From the NCBI GenBank assembly GCA_963803925.1, contig CAWDOM010000008.1, positions 1 to 64,000 on the forward strand: DNA of 64,000 nt. The letters run 5' to 3'. The notes under the pieces were generated by a model, which was given only the letters and a program-made list of their open reading frames with translations, was not told the DNA's origin and did not search any database. Every line of letters begins with the position of its first letter. Position 1 is the first letter of the stretch. The DNA is from RBG-16-64-13 sp963803925. Lineage in GTDB: Bacteria > Actinomycetota > Thermoleophilia > RBG-16-64-13. Of this stretch, positions 16,430 to 27,467 are shown piece by piece. A program made the position numbers and the translations under genes.

Positions 16430-17308
16430 ATGGACTGGGTAAACGCAATCATCCAAGGCGTCCTCCTCGGCGGCTTGTACGCGCTGTTCGCTGTGGGTCT
16501 CTCGCTGGTGTTCGGCACCATGCGCTTGGTCAACCTGGCGCATGGCGACCTCTCGGTGCTTGCAGCGTACGTAGGACTGATCATCGTGGGGAGCGGCATG
16601 GCGCGGTTCAACCCGCTCTACGCCATCCCACTGGTCATGATTCTCATGTTCGTTGTGGGCTATCTGCTGCAGAGGGGACTTCTCAACTTCGTGGTCACGA
16701 AAGGCGACGTTCAAGGCGTCATCGTGACCTTCGGTCTGTCCATCGTGGTCATGAACGGTCTCCAGGAGGGCTTCACCGCGAACTCGCAGGGCCTCGACGC
16801 GGGCAGGATCGAGAACATGAGCATCACCATCAACGACCAGTTGGCCATAGGCTGGCTGCCGCTCTTGATCTTCCTGCTGGCGCTGGCGGTTATCACGGTC
16901 CTTCAGTTGTTCATGGGCCGCACCAAGATGGGCCGGGCGTTTCGCGCCGTCTCCGACGACCAGGAAGCCGCCCGCCTGATGGGTATCAACACCAAGCATA
17001 TCTGGGCCGTCGCCATGGGCGTCGCCCTTCTGATCGTGAGCATCGGCGGCATGATGATGGGCATTCGCACCACCTTCAACCCGCTGCTGGGTAGCGATCG
17101 CCTGATCTTCGCCTTTGAAGCCGTCATCATCGGCGGCATGGGTTCCGCTTGGGGCACGTTGCTCGGCGGTATCATTCTCGGCGTCGCGCAACTCATGGGC
17201 GCGCTGATCTTCGGCCCGGCGTGGCAGATTCTGGCCGGCCACGTGGTCTTTGTGATCATCCTAGCTTTCAGACCCCAGGGCCTCCTAGCGAAAACGGTGA
17301 CAGCATGA
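16430..17308 (+). CDS. livH: ABC importer permease, LivH type
   Basis: The 292-residue membrane protein has about eight hydrophobic helices and the LivH motif GLYALFAVGLSLVFGTMRLVN near the N terminus, with AFEAVIIGGMGSAWGTLLGG in the later cytoplasmic loop that contacts the ATPase. It sits between livF and livM with minimal spacing and overlaps livM by four bases. Together with LivM it forms the membrane channel of the importer. Confidence 0.93.
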   Translation: MDWVNAIIQGVLLGGLYALFAVGLSLVFGTMRLVNLAHGDLSVLAAYVGLIIVGSGMARFNPLYAIPLVMILMFVVGYLLQRGLLNFVVTKGDVQGVIVTFGLSIVVMNGLQEGFTANSQGLDAGRIENMSITINDQLAIGWLPLLIFLLALAVITVLQLFMGRTKMGRAFRAVSDDQEAARLMGINTKHIWAVAMGVALLIVSIGGMMMGIRTTFNPLLGSDRLIFAFEAVIIGGMGSAWGTLLGGIILGVAQLMGALIFGPAWQILAGHVVFVIILAFRPQGLLAKTVTA

Positions 17309-18386
17309 ACGCGCCCAAGGACAAGAAACGCGCCGGCAGCCGCACGTATTCGGTACAGGTTGCGGGTCGCACCAACTACATCATTCTCGGCGTCGGCCTG
17401 GCTATCCTGATCGCGCTCATCGTCTTCCCGTTCTTCGGCCCGGGCCTTGGACCAGGCGGCTTGTGCAGTTCTTCACCTTTCTCGCTCTCGCTGAGATGTG
17501 GAACCTCATGCTCGGCTATGCGGGTCTCATCTCAGTCGGGCAGCAGGGGTTCATCGGCATCGGCGCCTACACGCTCTGGCTGTTCTCCGACATCATCGGC
17601 ATCAACCCACTGATCAGTGTGGTCTTCGCCGCCATCGGCGGATGCATCATCGCTCTTCCGGCCGCGGCCCTGGTCTTCAAGCTGAAGGGCGGTTACCTCG
17701 CCATCGGCACGTGGGTGATAGCGGAGATCCTGCGGTTGATAGTCTCAAACATCAAACGGACGGGAGGCGGATCGGGTATCACGATCCAGGCCACCAGCAA
17801 GATGGCCCAGACTCTTGGCGCCGACGGCTGGATGCCGCGCGTCTACTGGTGGGCGCTGGCTGCTTCGGTCATCGCGATCGCCGTCACGTATTTTCTGCTC
17901 CGTTCACGCACCGGCCTGGCTCTCAAGGCCATGCGCGACAACGACCTGGCGGCCGAAAGCTCGGGTGTGAACCTGTGGCGGACAAAACTCTACACGTACG
18001 TCATCGCCGGTGCGGGTTGCGCCTTGGTGGGCGCTATCGAGGCCATGTACTCGCTGCGCGTTCATCCGGGATCGGCTTTCGCGGTGAGCTGGACCGCGTA
18101 CCTGATCTTCATCAGCGTCATCGGCGGCATCGGGACGATCGAAGGTCCCATCATCGGGACCATCATCTTCTACGTGCTGCGTGAGACCACCAGCCAGTAC
18201 GGCACCTGGTACTTCATCGCGCTGGGCATTCTCGCGATCATCGTCACCATCTGGAGCCCCGCGGGCATCTACGGATGGGTGTTGAGGCGGACGGGCTTCA
18301 GTCTCTTCCCGCTTCAGCGTAAGGTCAAGTTCGCCGACGAGGCGAAAACACGCGATCTCGGACCGAGCAAAGAGGCGGTCGTCTAG
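17305..18386 (+). CDS. livM: ABC importer permease, LivM type, one frameshift
   Basis: Translation starts at ATG 17305, overlapping the livH stop, giving MNAPKDKKRAG and a first hydrophobic helix. Near 17460 one base appears lost: the frame from GLGPGGL must continue as QFFTFLALAEMWNLMLGYAG, with the LivM hallmark GLISVGQQGFIGIGAY. The remainder, about 300 residues to 18386, has seven or more helices and the loop ISVIGGIGTIEGPIIGT. The interruption is a single indel in a well-conserved gene of an intact operon, so a sequence error is more likely than a pseudogene. Confidence 0.85.
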
Positions 18387-18392
18387 GAGAGA

Positions 18393-19196
18393 ATGAGCAC
18401 AGATCTCAATGTGCGTTCGGTGGCTCGGGCCGTTTCCATCCTCGAGCAGTTCACGATGGAGCGGCCCGAGCCGAACCTCACCGAGATCAGCGTAGCTATC
18501 GGGCTGAGCAAGAGCACGACTCACCGCCTGCTCAGCACGCTCGAAGAGTCGGGCATGGTCGAACTCGATCGCAAGACCGGTAGGTATCGTCTCGGTCTCA
18601 AGACCTTTCGCCTGGGCAGCGTAGCCTCTGGCAGCCTTGAGCTGGTGCGGCAGGCGGAGCCGCTGCTGCGTGACATCGCCGAGGAGACCGGGCAGACCTC
18701 TCTGCTCTTCGTTGCCGATACCAATGTGGCGCTCTGTCTGCGCAGGTTCGACGGCGACCAGCAGGTGCGGGTGCTGGTCATGGAGGCCGGCAAGCGGGCG
18801 CTGTTCAATTGCGGGGCTTCCCAGCGGGTTCTCCTGGCTCACTTGAGCGAGCCACGCTGGGAAGACGTGGTAGCGAGCCACACGGCGAGAATGACCGCGT
18901 ATTCGCTGACCACCCGTGACGAACTCGACTCCGACAGGCGCGAGATACGCGAACGCGGCTTCTCTATCGGGTGGGAGGACTGCACTCTGCACGCCGCCAC
19001 ACTCGGTGCTCCAGTGCAACGCGCTGGGGGTGACGTGATCGCGTCGGTGAGTATCCTGGGAATCGTCCAGCAGTTCCCGGCGGAGAGGCTACCGGTGCTC
19101 ATACGCCGGGTCATGCAACTCGGCCGCGATCTCTCGACGAAGCTCGGGGTATTGCGGCTAGAAGCCGCGGGTACACGAGGCTTCGCCCGTTGGTGA
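18393..19196 (+). CDS. Second IclR-family regulator
   Basis: The 267-residue product starts six bases after livM and so is probably the last gene of the transporter operon. The winged helix-turn-helix reads VRSVARAVSILEQF, then LTEISVAIGLSKSTTHRLL (about residues 6-55). The effector domain includes DIAEETGQTSLLFVAD and EAGKRALFNCGASQRVLLA. It is only distantly similar to the IclR protein at 7804, so the two probably respond to different ligands or control the uptake and degradation units separately. No palindromic operator matching the 7584/8682 type was found at this operon. Confidence 0.92.
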   Translation: MSTDLNVRSVARAVSILEQFTMERPEPNLTEISVAIGLSKSTTHRLLSTLEESGMVELDRKTGRYRLGLKTFRLGSVASGSLELVRQAEPLLRDIAEETGQTSLLFVADTNVALCLRRFDGDQQVRVLVMEAGKRALFNCGASQRVLLAHLSEPRWEDVVASHTARMTAYSLTTRDELDSDRREIRERGFSIGWEDCTLHAATLGAPVQRAGGDVIASVSILGIVQQFPAERLPVLIRRVMQLGRDLSTKLGVLRLEAAGTRGFARW

Positions 19197-19285
19197 GTAT
19201 GCGTTGTGCTTAAATAGGGGTGCCGGTCAGGCGCCCGCGGCGGTCGAGGCGATCGGCGCCCCCAGGGCAATAGTAAGGAGTAGTT

Positions 19286-19618
19286 ATGCCCAGTTGGCTT
19301 GGCGGTTGGGAAATCGCGATCGTTCTGGTTCTGGTCCTTGTCATCTTCGGCCCCAAGAAGCTCCCCGAGCTGGGCTCTTCTTTGGGCAAGTCGATCAGGG
19401 GCTTCCGCAAGGGGCTGAAAGAACAGCAGGACGAGGTGAAGGCGACGGTTGCCGAGGTCAAAGAGGCCTCCGGCATCGACGAAGTGAAGGCGAGCATCAC
19501 CGAGGTGCGCGAGGCGGTCGATCTCAAGGGCGTGAAAGACGAGATGTCACTCAAGCCTGATGCCACCGACCCGGCGTCGCCGAGTTCGACCAGTTCGAGC
19601 ACCGATTCCAGCAGCTAG
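19286..19618 (+). CDS. tatA: Twin-arginine translocase subunit TatA
   Basis: The 110-residue protein starts with a short extracytoplasmic end and one transmembrane helix (WEIAIVLVLVLVIFGPKKLP), then the FGPKKLPELG hinge and an amphipathic helix GKSIRGFRKGLKEQ. These are the defining features of TatA/E. The C-terminal half is an acidic, then Ser/Thr-rich tail. AAGGAG lies seven bases before ATG. TatB/TatC are not in the window. It is notable that the nearby importer binding protein carries a Tat signal. Confidence 0.93.
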   Translation: MPSWLGGWEIAIVLVLVLVIFGPKKLPELGSSLGKSIRGFRKGLKEQQDEVKATVAEVKEASGIDEVKASITEVREAVDLKGVKDEMSLKPDATDPASPSSTSSSTDSSS

Positions 19619-19872
19619 CGCTCGCCCTCGGCCCGGTGCGGCGGCGTGCCGCGCGCTCGGTGTCGCGCTCTTCGTCGCCGCAGGCGGCGACAGCCGGCAC
19701 GGTGTCGTCGAATCGCCGACCCCGGATGTCTGTCACGGGGCGCTGCAGGCTTTCATATCAGAGGCCTAGAGGAGCCCTCTCCGAGTCTGTCCGCTCCGCA
19801 CTCCAGCCGCCTATCTTTGCGACCGCACAAGACGCTATCGTTGCCGGCGAGAAACGTACTGGAGGTGAGCTA

Positions 19873-20979
19873 ATGGCAGAGACCGTCGAGCAACTCTATG
19901 CTATCCGCGAGCGGCGCATTCGGGATGCTGTGGCGCTCAAGGAGCCCGACCGCATCCCCGTGGTGCCGAACGGCCCGGCCTGGCCGGGCCGGGCCATGGG
20001 AGTGAGGATCTCCGAGATCGCCACGAACCCGGCCGTGTCGCGCCGGACCATCATCGACGCTTACGCGGGGCTGGGAGCGATCGATGGCATCCAAAGCCCC
20101 GCGTACCATGTGTGCACACTCAGCATGCAGTGGTTGTCGCGGGTGAAGGTGCCCGGCCGCGACCTGCCGGACGACGAGCTGTGGCAGGTGGACGAGCGCG
20201 AGATCATGCACTTGGACGACTACGACGCCATCGTACGGGAGGGCTTCGCCCCCTGGCTGGAGCGCTACTACACTCAGCGTCTGCCCGGCACTCTCGAGGA
20301 TATGGCAGCCTTCATGGCGACCGTACCCGATGCGCTCGCGATGTGCCGGGAGCGGGGCCTCGTGCCCTTCACACCGGCTGTCTTCACGATTCCGTATGAG
20401 TACTTCTGCGGTGGTCGTTCGATGAAGGAGTTCCTGCTCGACCTCTACCGGCACGCCGACAAGGCGCAGGCGGCCATGGACAAGGCTCTGCCCGTGCTCG
20501 TCGCGAGTATGCGCGAAGGAATCAGGGCTATGGGATTCATGGGCGTCTGGATCGGCGGGTGGCGTTCGGCCAGTGAGTTCGTCTCGCCGCGTCTATGGAA
20601 TCGCTTCGTGTTTCCGTACTTCACCGCCATGGTCGAGGCGTGCGTGGAGGAGGGTTGCATCCCCGTGCTGCATTTCGATGCGAACTGGAGCCGCGATCTC
20701 GAGCGGCTGCGGGAGTTTCCCAAGGGCAAGTGCGTGCTCTCGCTCGACGGCAAGACCGACATCTTCAGGGCCAAGGAAGTGCTCGGCGACCACATGTGCA
20801 TCATGGGCGACGTGCCACCGAGCCTCCTTTCGCTCGGCACGCCCGACGAGGTGACCGCGTACTGCGAGCGACTCGTGGCCGAGGTAGGTCCGGCGGGCTT
20901 CATCCTCTCCTCGGGCTGCGATACGCCGATCGACGCCAAGTACGACAACGTCAAAGCCATGGTGGAGGCGGTCTCCTAG
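19873..20979 (+). CDS. Uroporphyrinogen-decarboxylase-like / corrinoid methyltransferase-family protein
   Basis: The 368-residue product starts at ATG 19873 behind GGAGGTGAGC. It has the UroD TIM-barrel pattern seen in MtaA/CmuA-type methyltransferases: EYFCGGRSMKEFLLDLY, GGWRSASEFVSPRLWNRFVFPYF, and the closing GPAGFILSSGCDTPIDAKYDN. The zinc site of the methyltransferases is HxC plus a later Cys; here the positions read H267-F-D269 and C349, so the first Cys is Asp. No corrinoid protein is adjacent. It could take part in O-demethylation of methoxylated aromatics that feed the pyrogallol pathway, but the altered zinc site and lack of partners leave this open. Confidence 0.7.
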   Translation: MAETVEQLYAIRERRIRDAVALKEPDRIPVVPNGPAWPGRAMGVRISEIATNPAVSRRTIIDAYAGLGAIDGIQSPAYHVCTLSMQWLSRVKVPGRDLPDDELWQVDEREIMHLDDYDAIVREGFAPWLERYYTQRLPGTLEDMAAFMATVPDALAMCRERGLVPFTPAVFTIPYEYFCGGRSMKEFLLDLYRHADKAQAAMDKALPVLVASMREGIRAMGFMGVWIGGWRSASEFVSPRLWNRFVFPYFTAMVEACVEEGCIPVLHFDANWSRDLERLREFPKGKCVLSLDGKTDIFRAKEVLGDHMCIMGDVPPSLLSLGTPDEVTAYCERLVAEVGPAGFILSSGCDTPIDAKYDNVKAMVEAVS

Positions 20980-21095
20980 GGGTCTGCTGAAGAGCGGAGT
21001 CTCGGCCGGTACCGCGCACCGTGCGGCATAGATATCGGCCGTTCGCCGGGGATGTTAGTCTTAGGGGGCACTGCTGTCGGCGAGGAGGACTGGAC

Positions 21096-22437
21096 GTGAG
21101 CGCGACCTATACGAAAGACGACGTCATCCGCAAGGTCGAGGAGGACGACATCAAGTTCATCCGTCTCTGGTTCACGGACGTGCTCGGCTTTCTCAAGAGC
21201 CTCGCCATGACGCCCCGCGAGCTGGAACGGTGCCTCGACGAGGGCATGGGCTTCGACGGCTCGTCCATCGAGGGCTTCGCCCGGGTCCAGGAATCCGACA
21301 TGGTGGCCATGCCCGACCCCTCCACGTTCGCCATCCTGCCGTCGATGCCCGAGCACGGGCGACCGCCCTCATGTTCTGCGACATCCTCCAGCCCGACGGC
21401 CAGCCATACGACGGCGACCCACGCTACGCGCTCAAGCGGATGCTGGCCAAGGCCGCGGACCTGGGCTACACGATGTACGTGGGCCCCGAGCTGGAGTTCT
21501 TCTACTTCAAGGACAGCACGCACACTCGACGTCTCTCGACCGGGGCGGGTACTTCGACCTGACCTCTCTCGACGTCTCCACGAGCATCCGTCGCGACACC
21601 GTCACCGCCCTCGAGGAGGTCGGGCATCGAGGTCGAGTACGCCCACCACGAGTGCGGGCCGTCTCAGCACGAGATCGATCTGCGCTACAAGGAAGCGCTG
21701 ACCATGGCCGACGCGGTGATGACCTACCGCCTGCTGGTCAAAGAAGTGGCCGACGCGCAACGGCATCCACGCCACCTTCATGCCCAAGCCCATGTATCGG
21801 CGAGGCAGGCTCGGGCATGCACGTCCATCAGTCGCTCTTCAAGGGCGGAGCGCAACGCCTTCTTCGACGCCAACGACACGTACCACATGACGCCGTCGGC
21901 AAGTCGTACGTCGCCGGACTGCTGCACTACGCCCGCGAGATGTGCCTGGTGACCAACCAGTGGGTCAATTCGTACAAGCGCCTGGTGCCGGGCTACGAAG
22001 CCCCCATCTACTGCTGCTGGGCGCGGCGCAACCGCTCGGCGCTGGTCAGGGTGCCCATGTACAAGCCGGGCAAGGAGCAGGCGACGCGGGTCGAGATGCG
22101 CAATCCCGACCCGGCGGCCAATCCCTATCTGACGCTTCGCGGTCATGCTGGCCGCCGGGCTGAAGGGCATCGAGAAGACGCATGGAGCTACCCGCCGGAG
22201 AGCCACCGACAACATCTACGAGATGTCGGCGAAGGAGCGGCATCGCCGCCGGCATCCAGTCGCTGCCCGGCGACATCGACGGCGCCATCATCGCGTTCGA
22301 GAACTCGGAGTTCATGCGCGAGACCCTCGGCGATCACATCTACGAGTACTTGATCCGCAACAAGCGGGCGGAATGGGATGCGTACCGGGCGTATCGTGAG
22401 CTCGTGGGAGATCGATCGGTACCTCGAGATCCTGTAG
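21096..22437 (+). CDS. glnA: Glutamine synthetase type I, multiply frameshifted in this sequence
   Basis: Conserved blocks run in order along the span but in changing frames: FDGSSIEGF, GPELEFFYFKD, HHECGPSQHEID, GMHVHQSLF, NRSALVRVPMYKPGKEQATR, NPDPAANPYL and the C-terminal RNKRAEWDAYR. The GTG start at 21096 follows GAGGAGG, and the stop is at 22437. At least eight single-base indels are needed to read it through, for example near 21362, 21525, 21625, 21758, 21798, 21848, 21893 and 22140-22250. Every domain is otherwise present, so this is probably an intact gene with poor base accuracy. The product would make glutamine from glutamate and ammonia. Confidence 0.85.
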
Positions 22438-22443
22438 AAGGGC

Positions 22444-25179
22444 ATGGCAGGTCCCGACGGCAGCACCGGGGGCGAAGTCCGGCGGAGCGGTCCGCTCTTT
22501 CTGCTCGACGGCAGCAACGTCGCCTACCGGGCCTTCTTCGCCCTACCTGAGGACATAGCCACTTCGGCGGGCTTTCCGACCAACGCACTCTACGGGTTCT
22601 GCTCTGATGGTCATCAAGATCCTGACCGAGTACCAGCCCGTCGGCGGTGATCGTGGCCTGGGACTCGCGGGAGAAGACCTTCAGGCACGAGGAGTTCGAG
22701 GAGTACAAGGCTCAGCGCAAGCCCATGCCCGACCTCGCTCAGCGAGCAGTGGCCCTATTTCACCGAGCTGTCGGCGGCCTTCGGGTTCGTCAACCTGGCC
22801 GTTCCCGGCTACGAGGCCGACGACATCCTCGCCACGCTGGCGCGCCAGGCAGAGGCGCACGGCCGCGAGACGATGATCGTCACCGGCGATCGCGACGCTC
22901 TGCAGCTGGCCGGCGAGCACGTCGAGCATCATGTCCAACACCCGCGGCATGACCGAGGTCAAGATCTACGATCCGGCCGCGGTGGAGGAGCGGTTCGGCG
23001 TGCCGCCCCGCCTGATCCCCGACCTCATCGGTCTGAAGGGCGATACCTCCGACAACATCCCGGGCGTGCCTGGCATCGGGGAGAAGACCGCGGCCCAACT
23101 TCTGGCTCCAGTTCGGCGGGCTGGAGGAGGTGCTCGCGACCATGCGATCGAGGTGAGCGGCGCCAAGCGCAGGGAGCTGCTGCACGAGCATCGCGAGATC
23201 GCACTGCTCTCGAAGAGGCTGGCGTCGCTCGAGCACGACGCGCCCATCGACATCGACGCGGCCGAGGTGCTGCCCCACGAGCCGCAGCGCGACAAGCTCG
23301 AGGAGCTGTTCGTCCGCTTCGAGTTCACCAGCGCTCCTGGAGCGGGTGGAGCCGTTGCTGGCCCGGGGCGGGCCAGGCGGAGGCGCCAGGCCCGTGCCGG
23401 CGCGCCGCTCGCTGCCGTGACGCGCGTCGCCGCCGGCGACCGACGAGCGCGCTCGAAGGCCTGGTCGACTGGTCGGGCACCGTCGGCCTGGCGGTCGAGG
23501 CCGATCGGCCCGGGGACCTGCCGACGGGCTCTGGGTCGCCGAGGGACGGCCGTCGGGCGGATTCCCTCGGAGTCGACCAGGCGGAGAGTGCGGATGCCCG
23601 GGGCTCGTGCACGGATCGCTCGCATCGAGGTTACCGGGGCCGCTGCGAGCAGGCTCCGCGAGCTGCTGGGCAGGGGCCACCTGGTCTGCCACGATTTCAA
23701 GTCGGCCCGGGCGCTGCACGGGCTTGACCGAGGCAGGCCGCCCACGACACCTATCTGGCCGCCTATCTGCTCGCCCCGGGCAGCAGGGAGTACCGGCTGG
23801 AGGACTTGGCGCGAGAGGCCGGCTCGCGGTCGCCGGCCGTCGTGCTGGCGGGCGAGCCGCCGGCTGCCGGGGGGCCGGCCGCTCGCCGCGGCCGCCGCCG
23901 ATGCCGTGGCCGTCCCTGGCGTTGCGGCCGAGCAGGAGCGCGCGCTGCGCGACCAGGGCATGTGGGACCTCTTCCAGACCATCGAACTGCCGCTGACCGC
24001 TGTGCTCATCGCCATGGAGCGGGCCGGCATCTACCTGGACTGCTACCGGCTGGGCGAGATCACCGGCAAGATCCAGGACCAGATGGAGGAGCTGGAGGCG
24101 GTCATCTACGAGCTGGCGGGCGAGGAGTTCAATCTCGGCTCTCCTCAGCAACTCGGCCGGATACTCTTCGACCGTCTGGGCCTTCCCCGGCAGCGGAAGA
24201 CCAAGACGGGCTACTCCACCGACGCCAAGACGCTGGAGTCGCTCCGCGACAGTCACCCCATCGTGGGCCACCTGCTCAACCACCGCGAGCTGTCCAAGCT
24301 CATGTCCACGTACCTGCTGGCGCTGCCCCAGGTGGTCGATCCCGAGACCGGCAGGCTGCACACGACCTTCAATCAGACGGTGGCCGCCACCGGGCGGCTG
24401 TCGTCGAGCGACCCCAACCTGCAGAACATCCCGGTGCGCACCGCTCTGGGCGCCCAGATCACGCGCAGTGCTTCACCGCCGAAGCCGGCAACTGCTGGTG
24501 GTGGCCGACTACTCGCAGATCGAGCTGCGCATCATGGCCCACCTCTCGGGCGAGACCACGCTTACTCGAGGCCTTCCGCCACGGTGAGGACATCCACACG
24601 CGCACGGCGGCCGAGGTGTTCGGCCTGCCCGAAGACCAGGTCGACAAGACCCACCGGCGCTACGCGAAGGCGGTCAACTTCGGCATCATGTACGGCATCT
24701 CGGCCTTCGGCCTGAGCCAGAACCTGGGCATCGGGCGCGAAGAGGCCGCCGCCTACATCGAGCGCTACTTCGAGCGCCTGCCGCGGGTGAAGGCCTTCAT
24801 CGAAGAGACCATCGAGTCTCGCCCGTCGGCAGGGATACGTGGCCACGGTCTTCGGACGCCGGCGTCCCATCCCCGAACTGGCCTCGGGCAACTTCCAGGA
24901 ACGGTCGCTGGGGGAGAGGCTGGCCGTCAATTCGGTCATCCAGGGCAGCGCCGCCGACATCATCAAGGTGGCCATGATCCGCTGCTACGACCGGCTGAAG
25001 CGGGACTACGCCAACGCGTTGGTGCTTCAGGTGCACGACGAGCTGGTGTTCGAGGTTCCCCAGAGAGCCGCGGACGATGTCGCGACGCCGTTGTGGAGGA
25101 GATGGTGGCCGCCTTCTCCATGGAACCTCCTCTGGGTGTCGACATCGGTGTGGGCCGCGATTGGCTCTCGGCAAAATGA
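22444..25179 (+). CDS. polA: DNA polymerase I, multiply frameshifted in this sequence
   Basis: The gene begins six bases after glnA. The 5'-nuclease domain is recognisable from LFLLDGSNVAYRAFFALPE, GYEADDILATLARQAE, MIVTGDRDALQL and GLKGDTSDNIPGVPGIGEKT. The polymerase domain shows AGEEFNLGSPQQLGRILFD, GRLSSSDPNLQNIPVR, the palm/fingers blocks around RRYAKAVNFGIMYGISAFGL, and VLQVHDELVFEVP. The middle region (about 23350-23900) is weakly conserved, as expected for an inactive 3'-5' exonuclease domain. Roughly ten or more indels break the frame. All blocks lie in the correct order, which points to sequence errors. Confidence 0.88.
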
Positions 25180-25303
25180 ATGGCCCAATTTGCCCGCTAA
25201 ATCCGCGGGTTTGCTTTTCCTCGATACCCTGGGTATACTACCGGCACATGAGCCGCGATAGGGCGGCGCGACTACGCATCCTTGGGAAGGAAACAGAAAC
25301 TAC

Positions 25304-26773
25304 ATGGCAGACCAAAACACCGACGTAGCAGCAAACAGCAGCGACGACAGCGGAGAGAAGCTACAGGGCGGTCATGAACTCATGATCGAAGTCGATGGGA
25401 AGATGATTCCCAACTACGACGCCACGATCATGACCTTCGAAGAAGGAGACATCGTCACCGGCACTGTGGTCCGCGTAGACAAGGACGAAGTCCTTGTCGA
25501 CATCGGCTATAAGAGCGAGGGAGTCGTCCCGGCCAACGAGCTATCGATCAGAAAGTCGGTGGACCCCTCCGAAGAAGTCTCTGTCGGCGACGTGGTCGAC
25601 GCGCTCGTTCTCACCAAAGAGGACGCTGACGGCCGGTTGATCCTTTCCCGCAAGCGCGCCCGCTTCGAACGTGCATGGCAGCGCATCGAGAAGGCCGCTG
25701 AAGAAGGCACCCCGGTCTCGGGCAGCGTCATCGAAGTGGTCAAGGGCGGTCTCATACTCGACCTGGGCGTGCGGGGCTTCTTGCCGGCTTCACTGGTCGA
25801 CATCCGTAGAGTGGCCGAACTCGACGAGTTCTTGGGCCAGACGCTCGAGTGCCGTGTCATCGAGCTCAACCGCTTCCGCAACAATGTAGTTCTCAGCCGC
25901 CGCGCCGTGCTCGAAGAGGAGCGTCGCGGGGCTCGCGAGCAGATCCTCGACCGCATGAACGTCGGCGACCTGGTCACGGGCACCATCTCCAACATCGTCG
26001 ACTTCGGCGCGTTCGTCGATCTCGAGGGCATCGATGGTCTCATCCACATCTCCGAGCTGTCGTGGAGCCACGTGAACCATCCGTCGGAGGTCCTGACCAT
26101 CGGCCAGAAGGTCGAAGTCCGTGTGCTCGATATCGACCGCGACCGGCAGCGCATCTCCTTGGGTCTCAAGCAGACCCAGAAGGATCCTTGGCAGCAGGTG
26201 TTCGAGAACCGCCAGGTCAACGAGATCGTCCACGGCCAGGTGACTAAGCTGGTCTCGTTCGGTGCGTTTGTGGAGATCGAAGAGGGCGTCGAAGGCCTTA
26301 TCCACATCTCCGAGCTGGCTCAGCATCACGTGGAAGATCCGTCGGAGATCGTGCGTCCGGGCCAGGAAGTCAACGTCAAGATCATCGAGATCGATCCCGA
26401 GCGCCGCCGTCTCTCGCTGAGCCTCAAGCGACTCGAGCCGGAGTACCGCATCCACGAGGATGCCATGGCTGAGGAAGGCGAACGAGGAGTACGAAGAGGT
26501 AGAAGGCGACTTGGAGCAGGAGCAGTCTGAGACTGCCGAGCCGATGGTCGCTGACGAGGCCTCCGAGGCCTCCGAGGCCGAGGCCGTCGAGGAAACGGTC
26601 GAGGCTGTTGCCGTAGAGGCCGTAGAGGCCGAGAGGCCGTAGAGGCAGCCGACGCCGCGCCGGCCGAAGTGCCTGAAGAGGCCGAAGTGGCTGAAGAGGC
26701 CGCGAAAACTGAAGAGGCCGAAGAGACAGTCGCAGATGACGATCAGCCTGCCGCTGAAGAGGCTGAAGCCTAG
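25304..26773 (+). CDS. rpsA: 30S ribosomal protein S1, frameshifted in its acidic tail
   Basis: The first 390 residues are intact and contain four S1 RNA-binding domains, for example GDIVTGTVVRVDKDEVLVDIG, GDLVTGTISNIVDFGAFVDL and GLIHISEL repeated twice. Four domains are typical of actinobacterial S1. After HEDAMAEE (near 26475) an indel moves the frame to NEEYEEVEGDLEQEQ, and another near 26630 restores a Glu/Ala-rich tail that ends at the TAG at 26771-26773. The tail is highly repetitive (gaggcc/gtagag units), which makes indel errors likely. It lies between polA and coaE, the usual actinobacterial order. Confidence 0.92.
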
Positions 26774-26806
26774 AAGTCTTTCTGACCTACAATTGAGTGG
26801 GTGATC

Positions 26807-26836
26807 GGGAGCGCCTTTTGGCGCTCCCCGTGTTTT
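26807..26836 (+). terminator. Rho-independent terminator after rpsA
   Basis: GGGAGCGCC (26807-26815) pairs with GGCGCTCCC (26820-26828) across a TTTT loop, followed by CGTGTTTT. Confidence 0.8.
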
Positions 26837-26846
26837 CGGAGGCAAC

Positions 26847-27467
26847 ATGAGCCAAGTAGTGCGCCGCGTGGTCGCGGTGGGCCTGACCGGAGGTATCGGC
26901 GCCGGCAAGACCACCGCTCTCGCTCTATTCGCCGAGGTGGGGGCAGTCGCTCTCTCTGCCGACGGCATGGTGCACGATCTGTACTCCCAGGCGAGGGTGG
27001 CGGCCAAGATCGCCGATCACTTCGGGTCGCAGGTGCTCGATGAGCGCGGGCGCCGTGGACCGGGCCGCGCTGGCGCGGCGCGTACGCCGGCGCCGGAGTG
27101 AGCTGCGCTGGCTGGAGAAGCTCACTCATCCCCTGGTCGCCAAAGACATGCGGCGCAAGATCGAGTCGGCGCCGACCGGTTCGGTCGTGGTATGCGAGGT
27201 GCCACTCCTTTTCGAGGCCGGATATGAGGGCATGTTCGACCTCATCGTGACCATCGAGGCGGGAAGCGAGACTCGCCGGTGGCGCTCGGTCCATGGATTC
27301 GATCTGGGCCAGTTCACGGAGTTCGAGAGCCTGCAGGCCTCGACCGAGCAGCGGGTAGCGCGGAGCGACGTGGTCTTCTTCAACGACGGGACGTCGATGA
27401 CATGCGTGGCTTCGTGGTCGAGGCCTACGAGCGGGCGCGCGCTCTACTCGACGGGACCGAAGATTGA
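26847..27467 (+). CDS. coaE: Dephospho-CoA kinase, frameshifted
   Basis: CoaE phosphorylates dephospho-CoA to give coenzyme A. The N terminus has the P-loop GLTGGIGAGKTT and LSADGMVHDL; the frame changes near 27045 and continues as VDRAALARRV, LEKLTHPLVAKDMRRKI, VVVCEVPLLFEAGYEGMFD and RVARSDVVFFNDGT. A last indel near 27395 leads to MRGFVVEAYERARALLDGTED and a stop at 27467. All conserved blocks are present. It overlaps the TTG start of uvrB by four bases, indicating translational coupling. Confidence 0.87.

Noticed and set aside
26475..26773. CRISPR-like or tandem-repeat array in the repetitive end of rpsA
   Set aside because: The gaggcc/gtagag repeats encode a Glu/Ala-rich tail in frame with rpsA; there are no spacers.
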